A stretch of 44,062 nucleotides of DNA. It comes from Catenaria anguillulae PL171 (lineage: Eukaryota > Blastocladiomycota > Blastocladiomycetes > Blastocladiales > Catenariaceae). The notes under the pieces are model-generated. The model did no database searches. It saw nothing but the letters and a program-made list of their open reading frames with translations, and was not told the DNA's origin. The stretch's first letter is position 1, and every line of letters starts with the position of its first letter. Location: the NCBI GenBank assembly GCA_002102555.1, contig MCFL01000198.1, forward strand, positions 1-44,062, written 5' to 3'. The position numbers and the translations under genes were made by a program. Positions 34,969 through 44,062 of this stretch are shown one piece after another.

Positions 34969-34978
34969 GCTTATTCCG

Positions 34979-34985
34979 TTTTTTT
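34979..34985 (+). terminator. Pol III terminator of right tRNA-Arg
   Basis: Seven T lie 10 nt past the tRNA 3' end, just outside the repeat arm. The DNA between tRNA and T run differs from that at the left copy, so each tRNA uses its own stop. Confidence 0.7.
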
Positions 34986-35126
34986 CCTCTTTGTTGGATT
35001 GAAACGTCGACATTCACAAACAAGTCTGATCAGTCCGGCGCGACGAGGTCATCTCCGCGGGCTGCGCTCATAGCTGGCCATGTATTTTGCCCTTCATTTT
35101 GCCAAAGCTATTTTCAAGTTAACGCA

Positions 35127-38100
35127 ATGGCCCGCACCCGTACCGCCGCATCCAAAAAGGCGGCACCGACGGCCATCCCGGCGACCGCGGCGTCCTCGAA
35201 TTCGTCGTCTTCTCCACCTCCATCAACGCCATCCGCTGCAACAGCGACGGCTCAACCTCAAATGTCGGTCGTGGCTCAATCTATCGCCGTCATTTTCAAC
35301 GAGGCTCAAAAGTCCAAGGCTGGCCATCGGAAGCTCTTCAACTCGCTGCGCCGTTTGCACCTTGACGCTGTCAACAAACGCAAAGACCAAGAGTTTCTCC
35401 GCCCACTTGTGTCGACCCTCAACACGGTGTTGGCGACCAAGCTGCGGGGTCCGGCCATCGAGCGCCTCGTCGTTTTTCTGCCCGGCTTCATCGCCTTCTC
35501 GCAAGAAAAGGGTACGGACCAGTTGTATTGAAGACGGACCGACTTATCAGGAACCATGTGTGCTGCGATCATTTTTGACCAACTGAGGAACGAACTTGCG
35601 CATTCTCTTCGTCTAGATCGTGACGTCGCCCGCAAAGCCCGTGTCGCGACGCTCGAGCAATCTGGCCACGACACGAATCAACTTGACTTTGCTGCGGACG
35701 ACGAAGAGTTCAACGATGAGGAAGACAATTTCCCGTCCTCTCACTTGGCGGTGTCTCTCATCAACTATCTTCTTCACGGAGTGGACGCCAAAGACAAGAA
35801 TGTTCGCTACCGCTGCGCTCGGCTCATCTTCATGATTTCATCCAACTTGACCACCTTGTCGTACGTATATCGTCCGACCAGTTGGTTTCCATATCATCAA
35901 TCTGACAGAATGTTTTTCCATCTATTTTTTTTAGAGACAACCTTTTCGAGTCCATGAAATTGCTTCTCTGCAGCCGCACCCGCGACAAGGAGCCTGCCGT
36001 TCGCAAAGAAATCGTACTCGCCCTCTCAAATCTCCAAGCATCCGATGACGACGGCGCAGTTGCTCAAAAACTTGCTGATATGCTTTTGACTGATCCATCC
36101 CCACTCGTCCGCCGCACTGCACTTGCCCATCTTACGATCACCAGTACCAATGTCGCTGCTGTCGTCTCGCGTTGCCGGGACGTTGACCCGGCTACCCGCA
36201 GAGCCGTGTACAAAGTGTTGGCTGTGCAAGTGCCCGATCCCGCCTCGCTGGGCCCTCAATTCCTCAACACGGTCCTCAGCAGCGGTTTGCGTGATCCTGA
36301 CATGTCTGTCCGGCAAGCATGTGTAGATCTTGTCCACATGTGGGTCAAGGGGTCCGCGCCTCAACTGGCCACATTGCTCGTGCAATTGAACGTCGTTGCT
36401 AGTCCTATTGCCGAGGACTTGGTCATGGAGTGTTGCCGCGGGACCGCGGCGTCGGGCCCGCTGGGACTCACCATGAGCCGCGATTCTTGGCGCAATTTGA
36501 CGCCCGAAACCTCGCTCCTGCTTCGCTGCTACACTCAAGTTTGGCTTGACAACCCGGCTGCAATGCCCAAACGCCCCAGCGGAAAGACGACGGCGCAATC
36601 TGACAACGGAGCCGACACTACTTCGACTGTGGTCGAGCAAGTCGCCTATACGACCGTGGACGAAATTCTCGTGGTCGAGCGTCTCGCGTACTTTATGCAG
36701 CTCCACTGCAACCACATGATCACCAACACGGACGAGTCCCTCGAGGCGGCCTACATGTTTGTCGTGCGCGAGCTCGTCAAGATTGCCACGCTTGCGGATT
36801 ATTCCGACCCGCATGGCCGCACGCTCATGTTCAACCTTGTGCGTAATATGCTTGGGGCCAGAGCCGTGCCCGAAGACTTGGTTGGCCCGCTGATCGAGTT
36901 GCTTCGGCTGCTTTGCATTGACGAGCGTGATTTCATTCGCGTGGTCAATGAGGTGATTGGCGACACTTTGGATTCCGTGCAAGGATTCGATGACGACGAA
37001 CAGCAAGGGCTCGAGCTCGACGAGGAGGAGACTTTGTTCCGCGAAGAGCAGTACTTGTTCAGCAATCTCAAGGCGCTCGTCATCTTGCGGCGCACGTTGG
37101 AGGCCACTTCGCTGGCGTGGACGTCAGATACCATGGTCCCGATGCACGGTCTCGTCAACGAGTTGGTCGCGCCGGCCCCGATCCGGTTTCCAAGGTTTGG
37201 TGTGGTCATCGCCAATGCATTGGCATGTCTGGGCATGATTAGCTTAACCTCAAAGGATCACGCCAAAGCTGCTGCTCCTCAACTGGTTAGGTATGCAGAT
37301 GTTTTGAATGACCAAGATCGCGACGAGGATGACGAGATCCTGGACGTTGCCCATGTCGCTTTTGCCAGTCTTTTGGATTTGGTTCTGTTGTACGGGGTTG
37401 AGGAGCTCGGATTGGAAAGTGAGGACGTTGTCTCGTCACTCTTTGCAGCAATTGACGACCCTGTTCGCTCGCTCGGCGCGGCAGTGATTCCCGGTTGTGT
37501 CAAGCTTGCACTCGCTGGTAGATTGGTCGATCCTGAGGTTCGTTTGTTTGGCGGTCGTTTTCGCTTGTGTCCGCAACCATGTAAGCTCACTTTTTGCGTT
37601 ACCACAGTTTATTGGTGTCCTTGCCGCGCAAGCCTTGTCGGGCCGGTGGTCCATCAACCCCGAAATTCACCAGTGCCTGGACTACTTCATGCAACACTTC
37701 CCGACCACTCACGCCAACAAACAGATTATTGCCGATGTCTTCCCACAAGTTCTAGCCGAGGTCGTCAACCACCACAATGTCAAGCCCGTTGGTCTTATGC
37801 CTGTTGGCGCCAAGCTGGCAGCCTGTTTGGAGGATCCAGAGTTCGGCGCCGAGTTGCAACTCCACGTCATGGCGCAATTGCTCGACGTGGCCAACCCTCA
37901 CCAGGTGCCCATCAAGCCTGCCATTCAAATCTGCTCCAAGTTCACTGTGCAAGGTGGAACCGTGGACAGTGAAAAGGTCAAGCAGCTCCAAGTCATGATC
38001 GCCAACATCCCGAGCTCGTCACTTGATGTGCCGGCCAATAACGCCCTCAACCGTGTGCTCAAGACCTTAATCGACGTCACTCCGCGAGGCCCGCAAGACG

Positions 38101-38843
38101 ACGAGGCCGACTTGTCGTCACCCTTGGCGGCCGCTGGCAAGCGCCGCGGTGTGCGCCTTGCCGAGGATCCAGTCTCGACACTGACTGCCGGTGGTGCAAA
38201 TCTGCCGCCGCGTACCCCTGCCGCCGAGCGCCTTCGTCGCCTTGGAACTCAGACACCAGGAAGTTTGCTTGCATCTGCGGTCGCTAACCGAATGCGTGCT
38301 CTGTCGCCCATGTCGTCGCCCTCCGACACACCAAGCAAGAGCGCGGAACTGCCTGCACGCAGCGTCGTGATGGATATTCCGCCGTCGCCGCTTCATCGCC
38401 ACCCGCCAAAGGGGACCGCCGGCCGGGCTGCTGCAGCTCGCGCTCGTGCACGCAGGGACGAAATTGAGATGGGATTGGAGGAGTCGCCTGGGCAAAACAA
38501 GAGGAGGGCCGTTGAGAAGGTGCCGGCTGAGGAGACCAAGTCCGGGCAAGGGACCAGGAAGCGCAAGAAGGTCGTTGCGCCGACGTCCTCGGACGACGAT
38601 GACCAGGCCGCGTTGCAGTATGAGGAGTCTGCAACGCCTGTCCAGCGCAAGAGCCGTCGCGCGTCGCGCGGCACGTCATTGCCATTGTCTGCCGATGAAT
38701 CCATTGATTTGGGAATGGAAATGACCGGTGCCGACCAATTTGCGCTGCGGCATTTGTCGTCAGACAAGGCGCAGGCTGCGAAATCTCTCGCAGCAGAAAT
38801 TGACGCCATGCTGGATGAGGACAGGGATGCCGGCTCGGATTGA
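35127..38843 (+). CDS. Condensin complex subunit 3 (CAP-G/Ycg1/Cnd3)
   Basis: Exons 35127-35511, 35617-35860, 35935-37537 and 37608-38843 give 1155 residues. CAP-G is a HEAT-repeat subunit of condensin that, with CAP-H, binds DNA during mitotic chromosome compaction. The N-terminus matches the family (VAQSIAVIFNEAQKSKAGHR), followed by HEAT repeats with AKDKNVRYRCARLIF, RTRDKEPAVRKEIVLALSNL and LVRRTALAHL. The region from about residue 587 is the Cnd3-type C-terminal domain (NLKALVILRRTLEATSLAW, later SLGAAVIPGCVKLALAGRLV). The tail after about 895 is Ser/Pro/Lys/Arg-rich with about ten SP/TP sites. Intron 1 (35512-35616) is placed by phase and family alignment; a 39-nt alternative ending at 35550 also keeps the frame but adds residues with no family match. 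The promoter must lie in or just outside the right repeat arm. Confidence 0.92.
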
Positions 38844-40045
38844 GTATTTCGTTGCGGCTGTTGCCTCGTGTTTCCTTTTCTTTCTATCCATTGTTTTCGT
38901 TTCGCATTCATCGCACTATTTTCTTCCTTCCTCGTTTCTCTGCATGACATCTTATTGATCTTTGTGATTCTCGCTGGAATGCCGGCTTGCTCTCCCCCAT
39001 GTTGGCGGTGCGTAGTAATGTCATCAGTTGTTATCAGTGGGTAAATCGCGACCGAACACGAAAAATGGCAGTCTACATGGAAAATGAAAGGGCGCGGTAC
39101 TCTTGCCCAATTGTCAATAGTCTTCGTTTCGCAGAGCGGGAAGACTCCTCTGATCGGACTTTTGTCGGCAAACGAGGAACAACCAGGTTGAGCAGTGCAA
39201 TCCATCACGTTGACAACGACGACAACCCAGGGTTTCAACCTGCATGGCCACATCGACTTGGGTCGTGTGGACAAGGGAAGTAATCAACCGTTCAATCGAT
39301 ACATGTGACGTACGGTAAACCATGTACGGGATTCGACGACTCGACTTGCAAACAAGGCCTGCGATAAACGGGAAGCGGACAACAACACTGCTCGACGTTT
39401 TATGTCTGGTTGTGGTGACTCTCGAAATCGAAGTGATCTCTGTGGCCTGTCTCACACGCGTCAAGCCGCGGACGAAGACATTGCTCGCTCAGCCTCGCCA
39501 TTACTTCTCATCCAGCCCCGTGTTTACCAAATAGCACACACCCGATGACGAAAAGGGTCACACTGCGGAAGCTTTAACTTGTCTGGCACGCAAGCTTACC
39601 CCAGATATTCAAGGTGATGTGTGTATGGCCATTGCAAACAAATGCGCCAAAGAGTGTGGGGTTCACAGCATTGTCGCAAGGCTTTGAGTATGGAATCCCA
39701 CAGTTCAAGGACAGATGGCGTCCAAGATATTGTGCGGCGGAATCGACATCGAAAGTCGGCGTGCTCGTTCCCACAACATCCTGCGATATTTCCAGTCTCT
39801 CCCACCAACATCGTATCATCTGCCGGCAGGTTCCGCGCCAAAAGCATTTTTGAGTGCTGTACCTGTTCCTCGCTCAGATGCCCACCATTCAACTTTATAT
39901 GTATGCATGCCCAGTTGATGCTCCACCGTGCCGCCACAGTGCTGACACCACTCTTTGCACCACAGCACCGCTCGCCTTGTTGTCTCTCCCCCCCCCCTCG
40001 GTCGACATCTGACGGTAGCGCCGCCAGCGTCTGCGAGCTTTCGCC
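38844..40045. other. Spacer between condensin and SH3-protein genes
   Basis: I see no supported gene. The first ~100 bp are T-rich like a 3' untranslated region. Short open frames around 39570-39940 exist on both strands and match nothing I know. A C9 run occurs near 39990, just before the presumed leader of the SH3-protein gene. Confidence 0.5.
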
Positions 40046-42173
40046 ATGCTCGACCCATTACTTTCCGTCCCTCGCCAGCCATTTCGGGCCCCGGCTCTCA
40101 TTGGATTAGCTGTCGTCGTGGCTGTTGTGCTGGATCTCGCTTCGCTTGAAGCCCATGCGCAGGTCGCCTCGGCCTCTGGATGTTTCCCCATGTCCGATAC
40201 CGCATTTTGCCCATTGTTCCGGGGTTCCAAGCTTCAACCTGTTGCCTCCTCGTCGGGGACCCTTTTCAACTCGCCTGCAACGTTTGACTCGTTTGCCGTT
40301 CAAACCATCGCCCCTTCAACCTTTCGGCAGTACATTTACGACGAGTTTGGATGCGTGCCACAAAAATCGACCCCTTGCCTCACTCAAGTCGACCGGTGTA
40401 CAATTCTTCATCTCGTACCAATGCGCCAACTTTGCATCTGCAAGTACCGATTGCTACGACCCGAAAATCATGAACGCTATTGCTGCTGGCCGCCCGGCTC
40501 CTGCAGGGACTCCACCATGGGCCTTGTGCAAGTCCTCGTGCGACTCATATGTCAACAGCCTCGAGTCACTTTTGACTTCAAACGCTGGTGTTTGCGTTGG
40601 CCGGACAGACAGCGAGGTCAAGAACAAGATCAAGAGCTTGCGGGATAATTGCGCCAACAACCTTTCTTCAACCAAACCATTGGATGTGTGGACGCAAGCA
40701 TCAATGAACGGGCTACATGTGGTACGTCCAGCCCTTGTATCGCGGTTCCCACACCTTGCAAATACCCGCGGCCACTTCTGACTCTTTGTCACGCTTTCTC
40801 CTGCTTGACAGGCAAGTCATCTTTGGATGAAATCTGCACAACTTGCTCGTCCTTTTCTACCACATCAACATGCAAGAGCTTCATCAGCCGTTCGTCCGAC
40901 TCCACCGACACGCCGTCGACGCTTATTATTATCATCATCATCACGGTCGGCGTGATTTGCCTTGGTTGCCTCGTTGGCGGTGGATGGTGGTTCATGAACG
41001 TTCGCAGCACCCGCCGTAAAGAGTCTGACCGACGTCTCGAGCTGGAATCTGCCAACCGGGACAGGTCCTTCTCCATTTCGTCATTTGGCGGCGGAGCAAT
41101 GTCCGTTGTTGCCCCTCAAGTCCAACAGCCAAAGCCATCGCGTCACGCAGTCCCTCGAAGTCCAATCTCCCCAACGCTGCAATCCCCCGGCCCGTTTTCG
41201 CCGTTTGGCGACACATTCCCATCGTCCGAGTCTCGTCTCTTGGCTCCACCAAGCTTACGTGCCGCGACCGGACCTGGCCAAGGCAGCTATAGCAACCTCA
41301 ACAGCAGTACAAATGGAGGTGGCGGTGGCAGCGGGCTCATCATCAACCCACGACCCCGTGGAGACAGCTTTGGTACCAAGGCCACCCGTCCCACACTGGC
41401 CCCGCCGAGCCCGTCAGCTGGCGCCCTGGGCACGTCGTATCAATCATCAACCGGGTCTTCGCCCCATTACGCATCCCCACTTCGCCCCAACGATAGCCCG
41501 CTCTACACGGCTGCAGCTGCCAACACCGACAATGTTTACCGGGACGCGACCGTTTCGCCCATGCGCAACTTTCACCACGCCATGCCCCTTCCCCAATTGA
41601 AGACCCCGTCGTGGACAAGTTTGTGCTCCCATCAACCATTTCCGACCGTGGGAAAGCGGCCCGCGGTCACTATCACGACGACCCAACGGTCCTCACGTCA
41701 ACACGGCGCAGTACAAAGTATGACACACAACGCCGAAGAACTAATGTCACTTGCGCGCCTACGGAAATCGACGTCGCCGTGCCACGGCGGCAATCGTCGG
41801 CACTTGGCATCAACTCCCAGGCGTACGGGTCGCTGCGCAACGTGGTGACCGCCATTCGCCTTCGCCACCACCAGCTGCTCCTCCCAGCGTACCAGTCCCC
41901 GATGTCGATCCCGATCCCGAAGGGCCGCGGTACTATGTCGTCATTCGCGTCTACAGCCCCCAAGCCAGCGACGAGCTCGAGCTTCAGCCTGGAGATGTGC
42001 TGCTGGTTCAGCATCTGTACAGTGACGGATGGGGATACGCCATGAACACGACGAGCGATTCAACAGGCATGTTCCCGCTCGTATGCGCTGTACCCGTTGC
42101 AGACGACTCGTCCAGGACGGCCGCAAGGTCGCCAGGCCGTGAAAGACACAAGGGAAGTAGCGGTCGTCGGTGA
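40046..42173 (+). CDS. Single-pass membrane protein with Cys-rich ectodomain and C-terminal SH3, frame-broken
   Basis: The locus encodes a signal-anchor N-terminus (ALIGLAVVVAVVLDLASL), a Cys-rich outer domain (SGCFPMSDTAFCPLF, QYIYDEFGC, FISYQCANF, GRPAPAGTPPWALCKSSCDS, GCVDASINERATCG, ICTTCSSF), one membrane span (TLIIIIIITVGVICLGCLVG), a Ser/Pro-rich cytoplasmic linker and an SH3 domain (YYVVIRVYSPQASDELELQP, LYSDGWGYAMN, TGMFPLVC). This layout is common in early-diverging fungi and recalls Fus1/Sho1-type sensors. A clear intron is 40722-40811 (phase 1, restoring ERATCG-KSSLDE). The frame changes at about 40345-40380, 40650-40680, 41540-41600 and 41700-41840 without usable introns; the first could instead be a 34-nt intron (40354-40387). 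Either the sequence has indel errors or the gene is decaying. Domain order is seen; sensor function is inferred. Confidence 0.7.
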
Positions 42174-42644
42174 TTTGCGCATTTGCTTGCTGGTTCCTTT
42201 GCACATCTAGTTTCTTCAGTCCGATACCTCCCGAATCATTATCTCTTCAGGGCTCTTGAGCTATCAATTTTTGTTATCCTTTGCCTGTTTCCCTCCTACA
42301 TTCTGCGTTCATAAATCGCCTTTCTGGAAGGGGAGCTCTTCACATTGCGCCTAGATGGCTCCCATGCATACATTTTATACAATGTTTTCATTTGCCACTT
42401 TTCCTTGCTTGCGTCTGGCGTGTCAGGCATCCAGCTTACGTGGCCGTGTTTTGCGTCGCGGCAGATCGGAGTGTCGCGTTGAGGCCGCCGATCTGTGTTT
42501 GTTTGGGTCACTTGCTGTCGCGCGAGTACATAGCAAGTGCGAGACAGACATGAATCATCATCGATATCGCCACGGCCACCACACCTCAACCATCAACGGA
42601 CGCTCCCGACGCTTGCCCAATCACTGCAATCCCGCCCAGCCACC
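42174..42644. other. Spacer before NAC-beta gene
   Basis: No gene is seen. It is T-rich just after the SH3-protein stop, then more mixed, with the NAC-beta promoter and leader expected in the right half. The NAC-beta ATG has a good context (CCACCATG). Confidence 0.55.
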
Positions 42645-43513
42645 ATGTCCTCCATGAACCCGGAAAAGCTCGCCCAGCTCAGGGAAAACGTCCGCATTGG
42701 CGGCAAGGGTACCCCCGCCGCAAGGCCAAGAAGCAACCCGCCTCGCCAAGGCCGCCTCGGACGATAAGAAGGTGCACGCCGCCCTCAAGAAGCTCAACGT
42801 GACGGCCATCCCCAACATCGAGGAGGTCAACATGTTCCGTGATGACGGCAAGGTCATGCACTTCCCCAACCCCAAGAGTCTGTTTCTTGTCTTGATTTGC
42901 TGCTCATTCTGCCTCGCTTGTGCTCTGATCTAATCGCTTTGCTTCGCACCTCCTTGTATCCAATCCTTCATCTGTGTGCTCCCGACAACCCTGATCGCAC
43001 CTGACCGTCGCCCGTCATCCACTCGACCTTGTGATGCGTCCGCCTGTCCGCAACCACGCCATTTCAACACGCCCACGTGTCTGCCTTTCGACCGACCCTT
43101 TTCATGTTTACGCAAACGATATCCCTCTGCCATTGACCACCCAATCCAGTCCAAGCCTCTGTCCAATCGCAAACATTTGCCGTGTACGGCAAGCCCGTCG
43201 TCAAGGACATGCTCGAGATGCCCGAGTTGATGGGCCAAATGGGCAACCAGCAAATGATGATTCAGCAGCTCCTCCAGCAGTTGCAGGGCAACCAAGGCGC
43301 CGATCTCATGAAGAACGTGCAAGCGTCCCATGACCGGTGGCAAGATGACCATGCCATCGGCTGACGATGACGATGATGATTTGCCCGAGCTCGTGTCCAA
43401 CTTGTTCGTTCTCTCTGGCTGACTTGGTTTGTTGACCATGTTTGCTGACTCTGCGTGATCCTGATCTTTTGCAACTGATTTGTAGCGAGGATGCCGCTGA
43501 TGAGGTCGAGTAA
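42645..43513 (+). CDS. EGD1: Nascent polypeptide-associated complex subunit beta (BTF3/EGD1), frame-broken
   Basis: Three exons can be placed: 42645-42877, 43150-43403 and 43486-43513, with introns of 272 and 82 nt. NAC-beta sits with NAC-alpha at the ribosome exit tunnel and shields new chains. The N-terminus [20 protein letters not shown], the ribosome-binding motif RRKAKK, the core [20 protein letters not shown] and [16 protein letters not shown], a divergent segment [20 protein letters not shown], and the acidic end [15 protein letters not shown] then EDAADEVE are all encoded, but not in one frame. One base seems missing within the C run near 42711-42716, another near 42734-42736, and one extra near 43317-43321. 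Single-base indels in such a conserved housekeeping gene point to sequence error first, pseudogene second. The residue triplets for RRKAKK rule out a tiny intron here. Confidence 0.8.
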
Positions 43514-44062
43514 GCCCTCCTCGCTTGTGTATGATACAGAGAGACGGGTGTCGATTTGTGTATTGTTGATTTGACTTCTCTCGCCAACCAGTGTTGTTCG
43601 TTTTCCCCAGTCTTGTGTTTCTCCTGTTGCTCCCCAGATCGTCCTTCCATATACACCTGTCCGGCAGTGTACGATTCGCTCGCTCCCACAGTTTTACGGC
43701 TCTGCCGCTTCAGCTGGCAACTGCATCAGATCCCGCACATAGTTTGAGGAAATGTTGGCCTGCGGGAGACAAGTAAATCCTAACGCATCTTGAGCGTTGA
43801 ACAAACAGTGCATGTGAGTAAGTACATGGATGTATAGTACTTCACTCGACGACCAGAAAGGATCATGTTCTCATGGAGGAAAACACAACACACCCAGCGC
43901 CATGAACCCACCATCCAGCAAGGCATGTATTTACATGCGCTTTCAACTCTTGTTCCTCAACCCACGACCCTCGAACGGCCGGCACTCCCAGTGATCCATG
44001 AAACCAATTGAGGAAAATAGGACCTGACTGTCCTGCATGCCCCTCCCCCTTCATTCCTTTCA
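43514..44062. other. Unassigned right end
   Basis: This holds the presumed 3' untranslated region of NAC-beta and then sequence with no recognisable gene. A short minus-strand open frame (43863-44054) matches nothing I know. Confidence 0.5.

Larger units (their letters stand above)
30064..34972 (-). repeat. Right arm of the ~4.9-kb inverted duplication
   Basis: This is the reverse-complement partner of 864-5812, with the same order of parts: nexin gene read toward the window centre, tRNA-Arg read outward. It is about 40 bp shorter, mainly from five fewer CATTTC units (30 bp), two fewer Gln codons (6 bp) and a 1-bp loss in nexin intron 2. Inside the inner edge, sequence similarity stops within a few bases of a shared TGTCTGTACAT. 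Outside the outer edge, about 4 nt past the tRNA, there is no similarity. Confidence 0.97.

Noticed and set aside
864-34972. The inverted repeat as a terminal-inverted-repeat transposon
   Set aside because: The arms hold a host nexin and a tRNA, the interior holds housekeeping genes, and no transposase or target-site duplication was seen.
34716-35126. In-frame extension of the condensin start upstream through the tRNA gene
   Set aside because: It would translate the tRNA and the repeat arm; the ATG at 35127 gives a family-like N-terminus.

Overview
The window is nuclear DNA of a fungus, probably an early-diverging lineage (chytrid, blastocladiomycete or mucoromycete-like; this placement is inference). 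The signs are short GT-AG introns (mostly 67-145 nt) in otherwise long exons, GTACGT-type 5' splice sites, and a gene set that pairs fungal markers (a GATA factor with the fungal N-terminal block, a Rho1 GTPase, a transmembrane SH3 protein) with proteins absent from budding yeast (PPWD1, a PXA-RGS-PX sorting nexin, complex I NDUFS1). I recognise ten protein-coding loci, one of them present twice, plus two tRNA genes. No viral, bacterial or CRISPR features were seen.

Layout: 1-863 unassigned; 864-5812 left arm of a large inverted repeat, holding tRNA-Arg(CCG) on the minus strand and a sorting-nexin gene on the plus strand; 6031-6873 SRP receptor beta; 7146-9415 (minus) NDUFS1; 10188-13383 (minus) GATA factor; 13384-20477 a gene-poor stretch with a 194-bp tandem repeat, tRNA-like promoter boxes and a pyrimidine-rich leader; 20478-22438 MEF2-type MADS factor; 22777-25148 (minus) PPWD1; 26789-27560 Rho1; 28511-29923 Nse1; 30064-34972 right arm, the mirror copy of sorting nexin and tRNA; 35127-38843 condensin G subunit; 40046-42173 transmembrane SH3 protein; 42645-43513 NAC-beta (BTF3/EGD1).

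The main structural result is the pair of roughly 4.9-kb inverted arms around a 24.3-kb unique block with seven genes. The arms are nearly identical in coding exons but clearly diverged in introns, promoter and microsatellites. They are therefore two real loci, and recombination between them could flip the block. Each arm ends just beyond the 3' end of its tRNA gene.

Functional links: Rho1 and a MEF2/Rlm1-like factor, the two ends of the fungal cell-wall-integrity pathway, lie 4.4 kb apart. Nse1 (SMC5/6) and the condensin G subunit (SMC2/4) lie on either side of the right arm. The last 3.5 kb of genes carry a cluster of single-base frame breaks not seen elsewhere, which suggests local assembly error or gene decay.
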